A DNA stretch of 64,000 nt from Alphaproteobacteria bacterium (lineage in GTDB: Bacteria; Pseudomonadota; Alphaproteobacteria; Micropepsales; Micropepsaceae). How positions within the stretch are numbered: position 1 is the first letter of the stretch; each line of letters starts with the position of its first letter. The translations under genes and the position numbers were made by a program. The stretch is from positions 372,001 to 436,000 of the forward strand of contig JAGOBA010000004.1 in the NCBI GenBank assembly GCA_017983635.1. Direction: 5' to 3'. Below, piece by piece: positions 42,797-50,794 of the stretch. Under the pieces are notes generated by a model. That model was not told the origin of the DNA, ran no database searches, and saw only the letters and a program-made list of their open reading frames with translations.

Positions 42797-43870
42797 CTAG
42801 AATCCGCGCTGTCGCAGCTTCTCCGCAAACACGCCCTTTGCCATCTTGCCGAATTTGCGCGATCGCGCACGCGACTCGGCGATGCTTTCGGAATTGTGTC
42901 GCTCTTCGCGAAGCAGTTTCCGATAGCGCTTCAACCGATCCGCATCGAGCGCACCCGAGCTCAGCGCCCCTTGCACGGCACAACCTGGCTCATTGCCATG
43001 CGTGCAATCGCTGAAGCGGCATTGCGTCATCAACTGTGCGACATCCTCGAACACTTCATCGATGCCGCTGGCCGCGTCGATCAGTTGCAACTCTCGCATT
43101 CCCGGCGTGTCCATTAGCCACGCGCCGGAGGCGAGCCGGTGCAGCGACCGTCCGGTCGTGGTGTGACGGCCCTTCGCATCGTCCTCGCGAATGCCGTGCG
43201 TCGCCTGCAACGTGTGGCCCGACAGACTGTTGACCAACGTCGATTTCCCCACGCCGGAAGATCCAAGCAGCGCCAGCGTCTGCCCGCGCCCAATCCAGGG
43301 CGCCAACACCCGCGCGGCCTCGCCGCTCCGCGCGTCGAGAGCCTCGACCAACAAGCCCGGCATCAGCTTCCGCGCCGCCACGGCATAGTCCGCCGCATCC
43401 GCCGCCATGTCGGCCTTGGTGATCACGACGACGGGCGTAACCTCCGCCTCCGCTGCCAGCGCGAGATAGCGCTCCAACCGCGCGGGGTTGAAGTCCTGGT
43501 TTGCCGAAGTGACCAGCAACAGTGTGTCGACGTTCGCCGCGATCAACTGCACCCGCCGTCCGGTGCCCGCGCTCTTGCGTTTGAAGACGCTCCGCGGCTC
43601 CAGCACGCGTAGAGCTCGCGGCGCGTGCCTTTCGATCAGGAACCAGTCGCCGACTGTTGCGAGCGCCTCCTCATCCTCAATCAGCGGTGGCACGCGCCCC
43701 TCAAACGAGGGGCCCGCCACCTCCAACGCGTCGCGATGCACCGCCATCACGCGCACGGCCCGCGCCTCGACACGCTCCGTCTCGCTGAGTTGCGCCTCGA
43801 AATGCGGATGCCAACCAAGATCTTTCAACGTCATTTGCTCCGACGACGGAGCATCGTGTCTGTGCTTCAC
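42797..43870 (-). CDS. rsgA: Ribosome small-subunit GTPase, RsgA (copy 2)
   Basis: A paralogue of the next gene, about 357 aa: OB fold (LGWHPHFEAQL), permuted GTPase with TKAD, GSSGVGKST and DTPGMREL, and zinc knuckle CRFSDCTHGNEPGC. The two share most of their sequence, for example TSANQDFN and LLGSSGVGKSTLVNSL, but differ enough to be old duplicates. Start is uncertain: GTG 43870 aligns best in length with the other copy; GTG 43924 and ATG 43834 are alternatives without good ribosome sites. A small open frame with a strong ribosome site lies upstream at 44028. Confidence 0.92.
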   Translation of the reverse strand: MKHRHDAPSSEQMTLKDLGWHPHFEAQLSETERVEARAVRVMAVHRDALEVAGPSFEGRVPPLIEDEEALATVGDWFLIERHAPRALRVLEPRSVFKRKSAGTGRRVQLIAANVDTLLLVTSANQDFNPARLERYLALAAEAEVTPVVVITKADMAADAADYAVAARKLMPGLLVEALDARSGEAARVLAPWIGRGQTLALLGSSGVGKSTLVNSLSGHTLQATHGIREDDAKGRHTTTGRSLHRLASGAWLMDTPGMRELQLIDAASGIDEVFEDVAQLMTQCRFSDCTHGNEPGCAVQGALSSGALDADRLKRYRKLLREERHNSESIAESRARSRKFGKMAKGVFAEKLRQRGF

Positions 43871-43977
43871 AGCCAATCTCGTTCCAACAAAGGGAATCAA
43901 AGCCCGCAAACGGCACAAGCGCACCGGCGGTTTACGAAAGGGCTGGAGGCGAGAGAATGGGGTAGGGGAAAGAGCCC

Positions 43978-44028
43978 CTAGACGCGCACCTGCGCGCGGC
44001 CAGCCCGCGGGGACATAGCGACAATCAT
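43978..44028 (-). CDS. Possible 16-residue leader peptide upstream of rsgA copy 2
   Basis: ATG at 44028 follows a strong Shine-Dalgarno AGGAGGA with about 7 bases spacing, better than most genes here, and encodes a 16-residue basic peptide ending at TAG (43980-43978). TTGACC (44094-44089) upstream resembles a -35. Just downstream AGGGG-CTCTTT-CCCCT could form a small hairpin. Function unknown; it may be a leader that tunes the rsgA pair, or chance. The rest of the intergenic stretch 43871-44178 shows nothing else I can name. Confidence 0.3.
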   Translation of the reverse strand: MIVAMSPRAGRAQVRV

Positions 44029-44178
44029 CTGAATCCTCCTCGGTTGGCGTTTCGACTGAAACAAGGTACGCGGCCGATCCATTTCGGTCAAGTCAGTTTG
44101 AGCTTCCCAACGGCGATCATTGCGGCTCCATCCGTCGGTCGGGCTTCCGAACTGGCGCCGGCGGCCAACGCGCTCCAT

Positions 44179-45507
44179 CTAGCGCGCCTTCGCCTTCAAC
44201 CAGTCGCCGATGATGGAAGCCAGCCGCGGGTGCAGTCCGCCCGCGCCCCCGCTCTGAACGCGTTGCAGGCTGGCAGCTTGGTTGGCGGTCTCGACGAGAT
44301 AGTGATCCATGTCGGGAATCTCGATGTAAGTGCCGCCGCCAGCGCGGGCTGCGTTGACGGCGTCGACCACGGCCTTGCTCTCGTCGACGCCGGTCACGAA
44401 ATCGGCGGCGCCGTAGATGACCGCGACGTCGGCCTTCTTCGACTTCTCCCATAGTGCCGGCAGGTTCTGCGCCGCGGCTTGCTGGACGTAGATGTCGGAG
44501 GCGGGATACTCCATGTGATCGGCACAATCCGGCTTGGCTTTGAGAATGTCCGCACGGGGTGTGCGCTCGATAAGCAAGCGGTGCATGCACCACTCTTTCA
44601 ACATCAGTTGCGCGCCGATCTCGATGGGCGACGCGCCGCCGAGCTTGAGCTGTCGCCGGGTGTTGATCAGTTCGTATTCGAACCAGGTCATGCCGAGCGT
44701 CTCCATCACCACGAGCCCGCGCACCGGTTCCTTCGCGGCGACCATCGGCCCGACAACTCCGCCGATGCTGTGCCCCAAGATGAAACTGCGGCGCGCGTCT
44801 ACATAGGTCAAGCTCTTGAGCATCTTAAGACCTGCCCGATACCCGGAAGCTTCGATCTCCAGATCGACGTCCGAACACGGCGTGCCGGTGCTGTCGCCCA
44901 TGCCGCTCTTCTCGACGCGCATGGTCACGAGGCCTTGCCGGGTCAACGCGTAAAGCAGCGAGCGGTAGACATCCTTGTCGTTCAGCGGCGCGTCGAAGCT
45001 GTAGCATCCGATGCCGCCGACCAGGAGGACGGCAGGGAATCGCCCCGACCCGCGGGGTCTGGTGATGATCACGCGCCGCGTGGCGGCTCCCACCGCGACG
45101 GCATCATAGACGACATCGAGATCGCCGGCCGTTTCGAATTGTAACCCTTTCAAGAGCAACGATCCGGTTTTCCGTGCGCCATTGCGAACGTAGCCGACGG
45201 GAATCGTGTCCCCGACGCTGTGCGCGCGTGTCACCGTGATGATGTCCGCGACGACGGAAATCTTGCGACCGTCCAGCGCCACGACGATATCGCCGGCCGT
45301 CATGCCCGCCGCTTCGGCGCTGAGCCCAGGCAGCACGGCTACGATCAGCAACCCTTCGCCGGCCGAGAGCTTCTGCGCCGACCGCGTCGCATCGGGTATG
45401 TTGGCCGTAAGCGAAGCGCCGAAGCTCGGCCTACGCGGTAGATCAGCCGCATTGGATTGTACCAATGCCAGGGAAAACGCCAACACCGCAACGATTGCTC
45501 GGTACAT
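44179..45507 (-). CDS. Exported PDZ-domain alpha/beta hydrolase
   Basis: The 442-aa protein has a signal peptide (about 1-20), a PDZ-like domain (about 30-115, with GLSAEAAGMTAGDIVVALDG) and an alpha/beta hydrolase domain (about 130-442) with oxyanion region VGGIGCYSFD, nucleophile Ser in GHSIGG and IYGAADFV with a terminal His in DMDHYLVE. The hydrolase should act outside the cytoplasm on an ester or peptide. The PDZ arrangement suggests recognition of protein C-termini. It starts 15 bases after the PDZ aspartic protease gene, so the two form an operon. Confidence 0.85.
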   Translation of the reverse strand: MYRAIVAVLAFSLALVQSNAADLPRRPSFGASLTANIPDATRSAQKLSAGEGLLIVAVLPGLSAEAAGMTAGDIVVALDGRKISVVADIITVTRAHSVGDTIPVGYVRNGARKTGSLLLKGLQFETAGDLDVVYDAVAVGAATRRVIITRPRGSGRFPAVLLVGGIGCYSFDAPLNDKDVYRSLLYALTRQGLVTMRVEKSGMGDSTGTPCSDVDLEIEASGYRAGLKMLKSLTYVDARRSFILGHSIGGVVGPMVAAKEPVRGLVVMETLGMTWFEYELINTRRQLKLGGASPIEIGAQLMLKEWCMHRLLIERTPRADILKAKPDCADHMEYPASDIYVQQAAAQNLPALWEKSKKADVAVIYGAADFVTGVDESKAVVDAVNAARAGGGTYIEIPDMDHYLVETANQAASLQRVQSGGAGGLHPRLASIIGDWLKAKAR

Positions 45508-45522
45508 CGAGCGTCCCTCGGT

Positions 45523-46746
45523 TCAAATCAAATCGCGCAGAGTCAGTACGACCTGGCGCTCGCCATTGATTGTTTTCAACTTCAAGCGGACGCTTGAGCC
45601 CGCTTCGCTCGTCTTCAATCGCTCGCGCAACGTCACCAGAAACAAATCTACTGCGGCAACGCCGTCCACGGCCGTCACAATATCGTCAACGCGAATGCCG
45701 CTGACGGCGGCGGGGCTGCCATCCACGACCGACATCACTCTGAAGCCACCGTCGGCCAGGGAAAGCCATAGCCCGCTGCGATCGGCGGGGTCTGGGGCCC
45801 GGTATGCCGCGTTCGGTGCGAGCAACATCCGCTTGCTGCGATAGTCGAAGACGACATGGAAGCGCTTTAGGATTCCGGTGCCGATGCTCCCCGCCGCCTC
45901 CGACATCGCGAACCCGCCCGTTTCAAGTGTCGGCATGCGCGTCACCGGCTGGCGAACTTCGTACGCGCCGAACGAGAAATTCGTCACACGCGTCACATCA
46001 GCGGGGATTGGCCCACCGACGCCCCAGCCCGTCACGGCGTGCACGCTGCGTTGATAGCGCTCGCGAAGCATGTGGCGTTTGACGAAGGGGCCGAAGAGCG
46101 TGAGCGAGGAACGATCGCCGGTATCAATGATGAAAGTGCCGCTTATGCCGTCAAGGGTCGCCTGCACCGCGGGAATGCCATCGACAAAAGTGAGCGGCAA
46201 TGCTCCCCTCCACGCTGGCGATGGCGTCCATCGGGTGCGGTCGATAAATTGCAATGTCGAGCTGCCGTAATCGATGTCGACCACGAACCGGTCGATGAGT
46301 TCTCGGCCGACGATGCCGTCCAGCCGGTCAAACCCGATCGCGCGGCGAATGGCCTCCAGCGAGAGCACCCTGAACGTCTGCGATCTCATCTCAACGGGCC
46401 CCACCGTTGCGTGGACGACCGACGTGGTCCAGGCCTGCTGGGAGGCGGCGCCTGCGCCTTGCGCTGCGCTCGCACCTTCAAGCGCAAGCCCGAGCTCACG
46501 CGCGACGCCGAGGTCGAGAATATTGCTTCCGCCGGTATCGAAGACGAACTGATAGGGCCCGCGGTCGTTGACGGTCACCGGCACGATGATCCGGTTATCG
46601 GTCAGAGAGAACGGTAGAGCGTCCCCCCGTGTAAGCTCGATCGCTGTCGCGTGGACGGCTACCGGTGCAAGCAAAATCCAAGTCACCAACGCAAACAATT
46701 TTCCGTTACGCAAAGCGAGCCGCCTCCTGCCGTCACCATCGTCCAT
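45523..46746 (-). CDS. Exported retropepsin-like aspartic protease with PDZ domain
   Basis: The roughly 407-aa protein has a signal sequence (about 14-33), two pepsin/retropepsin-like domains each with a catalytic Asp (FVFDTGGSN near residue 70 and FIIDTGDRS near 207), and a C-terminal PDZ domain (about 330-400, GSPAAVSGIRVDDIVTAVDG). Two DTG motifs in one chain give a complete active site. Start chosen at ATG 46746 in front of the signal peptide; ATG 46779 is possible. It is divergent from an AraC-type regulator at 46783. Confidence 0.88.
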   Translation of the reverse strand: MDDGDGRRRLALRNGKLFALVTWILLAPVAVHATAIELTRGDALPFSLTDNRIIVPVTVNDRGPYQFVFDTGGSNILDLGVARELGLALEGASAAQGAGAASQQAWTTSVVHATVGPVEMRSQTFRVLSLEAIRRAIGFDRLDGIVGRELIDRFVVDIDYGSSTLQFIDRTRWTPSPAWRGALPLTFVDGIPAVQATLDGISGTFIIDTGDRSSLTLFGPFVKRHMLRERYQRSVHAVTGWGVGGPIPADVTRVTNFSFGAYEVRQPVTRMPTLETGGFAMSEAAGSIGTGILKRFHVVFDYRSKRMLLAPNAAYRAPDPADRSGLWLSLADGGFRVMSVVDGSPAAVSGIRVDDIVTAVDGVAAVDLFLVTLRERLKTSEAGSSVRLKLKTINGERQVVLTLRDLI

Positions 46747-46782
46747 TGCAAGGCCCGCGATATAGAACCAGAATTGCATTCG

Positions 46783-47589
46783 ATGCCGCGACGCAGACTA
46801 AGACTTGGAGCCCACTATGCGACCACGACGCTCTATCGTCAGATCGGTCCGTTGCGGGTATGGGAATTCATGCATCCGCCGGGCTGCCGGATCCCCGAAC
46901 ACCGCCACGAACGCGCCCATCTCGTCATCATGCTTGCCGGCGGCGTCGCGGAGCGAGAGACGGACGGCTCGACGACGGTGTTCGAGGAGGGTGACGCGGT
47001 CCTCTACCCGCGCGGTGCGACGCACGCCAACACCTTCGGTGGGGTCGGCGCGAGGAGCCTGGGCGTCGAGTTTGAAGCCGATTATCTTCCCAACCTGATG
47101 CCGCACGATCTGCCCCGGCTCGGTCGCAACCTCGCGCTTGGCCGCTCCGCGAAACGCGCCGGGTTGAAAATTGCCCACGCAGCCCGTGCCGGTGCCGCTT
47201 CACGACTGGAGCGCGCCGTGCGCTCGTTGGTGCTTGAGTTTGCCAGGGCCGCCGTCCCAGAGCCGGATTGGGTCAGCTTGATCAAGGACGAGCTCCGCGA
47301 GCGAGCGGTTCTTGAGCCTGACATCCGCGAACTGGCTCGCCGTGCACGGCGCCACCCCGCGCACGTGATGCGCGAGTTCCGCCGCCACGTGGGCGTAACG
47401 GTGGGCGAGTACGTTCGCGCCTTGCGTGTCGCCCAGGCGTGCAGAGAGTTGCGCACGCCGCGGGCGCGCCTCTCCGATGTCGCGCTTGCGCACGGCTTTG
47501 CCGACCAAAGTCACTTCGTACGAACGTTTCAGCGTTTCATGAACATGACGCCGGACGAGTACCGAAAGATGCACGCCCATAGCGCGTGA
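46783..47589 (+). CDS. AraC-family transcriptional regulator with cupin domain
   Basis: The 268-aa protein has an N-terminal cupin-like sensor (PPGCRIPEHRHERAHLVIMLAGG, GDAVLYPRGATHANTFGG) and a C-terminal AraC double helix-turn-helix domain (from about residue 180, ending LSDVALAHGFADQSHFVRTFQRFMNMTPDEYR). It likely controls the divergent operon of the PDZ protease and PDZ hydrolase, whose start lies within about 40 bases. The inducing ligand is unknown. Confidence 0.9.
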   Translation: MPRRRLRLGAHYATTTLYRQIGPLRVWEFMHPPGCRIPEHRHERAHLVIMLAGGVAERETDGSTTVFEEGDAVLYPRGATHANTFGGVGARSLGVEFEADYLPNLMPHDLPRLGRNLALGRSAKRAGLKIAHAARAGAASRLERAVRSLVLEFARAAVPEPDWVSLIKDELRERAVLEPDIRELARRARRHPAHVMREFRRHVGVTVGEYVRALRVAQACRELRTPRARLSDVALAHGFADQSHFVRTFQRFMNMTPDEYRKMHAHSA

Positions 47590-47722
47590 AGAAGATGCAC
47601 ATCGTGCGGGAATAAATCAGCAGCAGCAAATAGAGCCGAAGTCACGGCAACTCAGCGGAATATCGCCGAGCGCTCATCGTTGTCGTTCTGTTGGGGCGAC
47701 ATTGTGAGCACAGGAGGTATTC

Positions 47723-48076
47723 ATGCTCTTTCGTACAGTACTGCTTTCGACAGCGATGGTAATGGGCTTATTGTTTGTGACGGCCGACGTCGCCTTTGCG
47801 CGTAAGGGCGCCGATGACGCGGCGGACCACGTCCGCCAGGGTCGCGGCGCTGATGACCCTGCCGGCGATGTCCGCCAAGGCCGGGGGGCCGATGACCCGG
47901 TCGGTCACGACGCTAACGATGATCGAGGCGGTAACCGCGCCGCTGGAGCTTCGGGCCGTAACGGCGCTGACGACCCGGCTGACCACGACGCCAACGACGA
48001 CCATGGGGTCCACAACCCGCCGGAAGTCGAGAACGAGCCCGCGGGTGATCGCCAACGCGGGCGTGGCAGACACTGA
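47723..48076 (+). CDS. Secreted Asp/Gly/Arg-rich repeat protein
   Basis: A 117-aa protein with a strong ribosome site (AGGAGG, 5-base spacing), a signal peptide (residues 1-26, ending AFA) and a mature part made of repeats of GADDPAGDVRQGRGADDPVGHDANDD character. The composition (many Asp with His and Arg) suggests an unfolded, cation-binding or polyelectrolyte protein. It is followed by a hairpin terminator and then by a second acidic secreted protein. No known domain. Confidence 0.75.
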   Translation: MLFRTVLLSTAMVMGLLFVTADVAFARKGADDAADHVRQGRGADDPAGDVRQGRGADDPVGHDANDDRGGNRAAGASGRNGADDPADHDANDDHGVHNPPEVENEPAGDRQRGRGRH

Positions 48077-48127
48077 AAGCCCTTCGATTGCTACGAATTT
48101 TCGGGAATTTTTGAGAATTCGTCCCCT

Positions 48128-48160
48128 GAGGGAGGGCTAAACCCCTCCCTCCAACTTTTT
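48128..48160 (+). terminator. Probable terminator after the first Asp-rich protein gene
   Basis: Stem GAGGGAGGG/CCCTCCCTC (48128-48136, 48143-48151) followed by CAAC and TTTTT (48156-48160). Confidence 0.7.
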
Positions 48161-48259
48161 GTGATGCTTTGCACAGGATGTCTCCGGAATAAGCGCGTGC
48201 GCCACACGTTGTAGCGATGTCTCCCGCGGCCAAAGTCGGCCAGCCGGACAGTTAATCTC

Positions 48260-48787
48260 ATGGAGTCCAAAAGAAAAATGACCCTCGCCCTTCGCCTTCG
48301 CAACGGAGCGTCCACACTGGCGCTTGCCGTCGCCTTCTCGGCTCTGTGCCTTGCCATGCCGGCAAATGCCGCCTCGACCTCGTCGGATGACGACGATGAT
48401 AGCTGCTCGACGTCAAGCAGCGCGTCGTCCAGCACGTGCGAGGCCGAGCACCAAAACGGCCACGAAGACGCGGACGACGACAACGGCGGCCATCACGACG
48501 GCGCCGACGATGACGACGACGCCGATGAGGACGATCACAGCGGGGGCGACGACGACGCGGATACCGACGAAGACAACCATAGCGGCGGCGACGATGACGC
48601 GGATACCGACGAAGACGACCACAGCGGCGGCGACGACGACGTAGACACCGACGAAGACGATCATGGCGGTCACGGCGACGACGATGCCCCGGACACGGAC
48701 GAAGACGATCACGGTGGCCATGGCGATGACGACGCGCCGGATACCGACGACGATCACGGCGGTAACAGCGGACAAGGTGGCGGCTAG
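48260..48787 (+). CDS. Secreted Asp/His-rich tandem-repeat protein
   Basis: 175 aa with a signal peptide (about residues 8-38, ending PANA) and a mature part that is almost entirely Asp, Gly, His, Thr and Ser. After two Cys-containing segments, units of about 14-17 residues such as DDDADTDEDDHSGG and DDDAPDTDEDDHGGHG recur about six times. Such acidic, His-containing repeats bind Ca or other divalent metals. Start at Met1 (48260) or Met7 (48278), the latter with GGAG upstream. The tandem DNA repeats may vary in number. Function unknown; position ahead of the phosphate uptake pair may be relevant. Confidence 0.8.
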   Translation: MESKRKMTLALRLRNGASTLALAVAFSALCLAMPANAASTSSDDDDDSCSTSSSASSSTCEAEHQNGHEDADDDNGGHHDGADDDDDADEDDHSGGDDDADTDEDNHSGGDDDADTDEDDHSGGDDDVDTDEDDHGGHGDDDAPDTDEDDHGGHGDDDAPDTDDDHGGNSGQGGG

Positions 48788-48818
48788 CGTCCTCGGAACC
48801 AACTGAGCCTTCTCTCGC

Positions 48819-48853
48819 GGCGCATCTGGACCCATCCAGGTGCGCCTTTTTTT
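48819..48853 (+). terminator. Strong intrinsic terminator after the Asp/His-rich gene
   Basis: A 12-base near-perfect stem GGCGCATCTGGA/TCCAGGTGCGCC (48819-48830, 48835-48846) is followed by seven T residues. Confidence 0.92.
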
Positions 48854-48961
48854 GTTCCGGACCACAGAATCCCCATCCAAGGGCGAGGCTGTGGTCGATG
48901 CCGGATGACCTTTGGCGCCCGGCTCGGCTAGATAGCCCCTCCAAGAATGAGGGAATGTCCG

Positions 48962-49606
48962 ATGCTGGGCTGGTTCCAGAGGATCATGCCGCGCGAAGAG
49001 CGCTTTTTCGACATGTTCGACCGGCACGTGCAATGCCTCATCGGCGGGTCGCGTGCACTGCGCCAGATGCTCGATGGCGGACCGGCGGTCAAAGAGTTTT
49101 GCGACAAAGTCGCGGCGCACGAGCACGAGGCCGACCTGATCACCGCGGAAGTTTTCCAGGCGATCCGGCGGAGCTTCATCACCCCCTTCGATCGTGGCGA
49201 CATTCGTGGTTTGATCACTTCGATGGACGACGCCATCGACCAAATGAACAAGACGGCGAAGGCTGTCCAACTGTTCGAGGTCGATCGCTTCGAAAAGCCG
49301 ATGCGCGACACCGGCGACCTCATTGTCAGGACAGCAGCGCTTGCGGGCGAGGCCATTCCGCTGCTGCGATCGATCGGCAGGAATGCTCCGCGGCTCAACG
49401 TGATCTCGGAGGAGATCGGCCGGCTCGAGGAGCAATCGGATCAGCTCTACCTCGACGGTCTGAAGGCGTTGCTGCATGGCCCCGCCAAGCAGGACGCAAT
49501 GGCCTACATCAAAGGCGCCGAGATATACGATCACTTGGAGAAAGTCGTCGACTGCTTCCAAGACGTCGCCAACCGCGTCAGCGGTCTCGTCATCGAACAC
49601 CTCTAG
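48962..49606 (+). CDS. PhoU/DUF47-family phosphate transport regulator
   Basis: A 214-aa cytoplasmic helical protein of the DUF47 family, which partners PiT phosphate transporters: PREERFFDMFDRHVQ, ITAEVFQAIRRSFITPFDRGDIRGLITSMDDAID and LYLDGLKALLHG...EIYDHLEKVVDCFQDVANRV. ATG at 48962 has GAGGG upstream at 8-base spacing and is preferred over 48947. The downstream gene is a PiT transporter, 12 bases away, confirming the partnership: it probably inhibits or tunes the transporter. Confidence 0.92.
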   Translation: MLGWFQRIMPREERFFDMFDRHVQCLIGGSRALRQMLDGGPAVKEFCDKVAAHEHEADLITAEVFQAIRRSFITPFDRGDIRGLITSMDDAIDQMNKTAKAVQLFEVDRFEKPMRDTGDLIVRTAALAGEAIPLLRSIGRNAPRLNVISEEIGRLEEQSDQLYLDGLKALLHGPAKQDAMAYIKGAEIYDHLEKVVDCFQDVANRVSGLVIEHL

Positions 49607-49618
49607 GCGACGGTCCCC

Positions 49619-50623
49619 ATGGATATCGGCGGGATCGCCCCATCACTTATTTTTCTGATCGCCGTCGCGTTGCTCTTCGACTTTTTGAACGGCTTGCACG
49701 ATGCCGCCAATTCGATTGCCACAATCGTCTCGACGCGTGTGCTCAAGCCACACTACGCCGTTATCTGGGCGGCTTTCTTTAATGTGATCGCTTACTTTTT
49801 CTTCGGCGTTGCCGTGGCCAAGACCGTAGGCTCAGGCATTATTTCACCGACGCTGATCGACGACGGCGTGATCTTCGGCGCTCTTTCTGGCGCGATCGTT
49901 TGGAACATCGTGACATGGCTCGGCGGTATTCCGTCGTCAAGTTCGCACGCGCTCATCGGCGGCATCGTTGGCGCGGGTGTCGCCAAAGGCGGCTTCGGCG
50001 CCATCGTGTGGGCGGGCTTGACGAAGACGGTAGTCGCCATCGCAGGTTCGCCGTTGACCGGCGTGATCCTGGCGCTGCTGCTCGTTCTGATCGTGTCATG
50101 GAGCTTTGTGCGGACGACACCGACCTTCGCCGACGCAACCTTCAGGCGATTGCAGTTCCTCTCGGCCTCGCTTTATTCGCTGGGCCACGGCGGCAACGAC
50201 GCCCAGAAAACGATGGGCATCATCACGGCGCTGCTCTATTCCCATGGCCAAATCAGCGGCGAGTTCCACGTGCCGCTCTGGGTGGCTCTGGTGTGCTATG
50301 CCGCCATGGGCCTGGGCACGCTGTTCGGCGGCTGGCGCATCGTCCACACGATGGGCTCGAAGATCACCCGCCTGACGCCAATGCAGGGTTTCTGCGCCGA
50401 GACCGCCGGCGCCGCGACATTGTTCGGCGCCAGCTACCTCGGCATCCCGGTCTCCACCACGCACACGATCACCGGCGCCATCATTGGCGTTGGCGCCGCC
50501 CGCCGCGCCTCGGCCGTCCGATGGGGCATCGCCAGGGGTATCGTCGTCGCCTGGATCATCACGATCCCAGCGTCCGCCTTGATCGCAGCGCTCGGGTATT
50601 GGTTGTCGTCGTTCGTGCTCTAA
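49619..50623 (+). CDS. pit: Inorganic phosphate transporter, PiT family
   Basis: The 334-aa protein with about ten membrane helices has both internal PiT repeats: DFLNGLHDAANSIATI near residue 20 and the second, GHGGNDAQKTMGI near residue 190, and PSSSSHALIGG/PVSTTHTITGA signatures. Imports phosphate (as metal-phosphate) by proton symport. Cotranscribed with the DUF47 regulator. Confidence 0.95.
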   Translation: MDIGGIAPSLIFLIAVALLFDFLNGLHDAANSIATIVSTRVLKPHYAVIWAAFFNVIAYFFFGVAVAKTVGSGIISPTLIDDGVIFGALSGAIVWNIVTWLGGIPSSSSHALIGGIVGAGVAKGGFGAIVWAGLTKTVVAIAGSPLTGVILALLLVLIVSWSFVRTTPTFADATFRRLQFLSASLYSLGHGGNDAQKTMGIITALLYSHGQISGEFHVPLWVALVCYAAMGLGTLFGGWRIVHTMGSKITRLTPMQGFCAETAGAATLFGASYLGIPVSTTHTITGAIIGVGAARRASAVRWGIARGIVVAWIITIPASALIAALGYWLSSFVL

Positions 50624-50794
50624 GTCTTCACGCCTGTACGACAATCCGGTAGCGCAAGTGACGGCCGCCGCACGGCACCATCGTTCCGCCGCAATCGCTG
50701 CAACAAGGCCCAAATCGCATCGCAATCGCGTCGTCATCGGCGCGCATCTCTAGTCCCACGAGCGGCACTGGACCGTCGCTCAGGGGATTTCACC

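Noticed and set aside
48490-48780. Regular repeats as possible CRISPR or satellite
   Set aside because: They encode the Asp/His repeat units in frame, with a signal peptide upstream and a terminator downstream.
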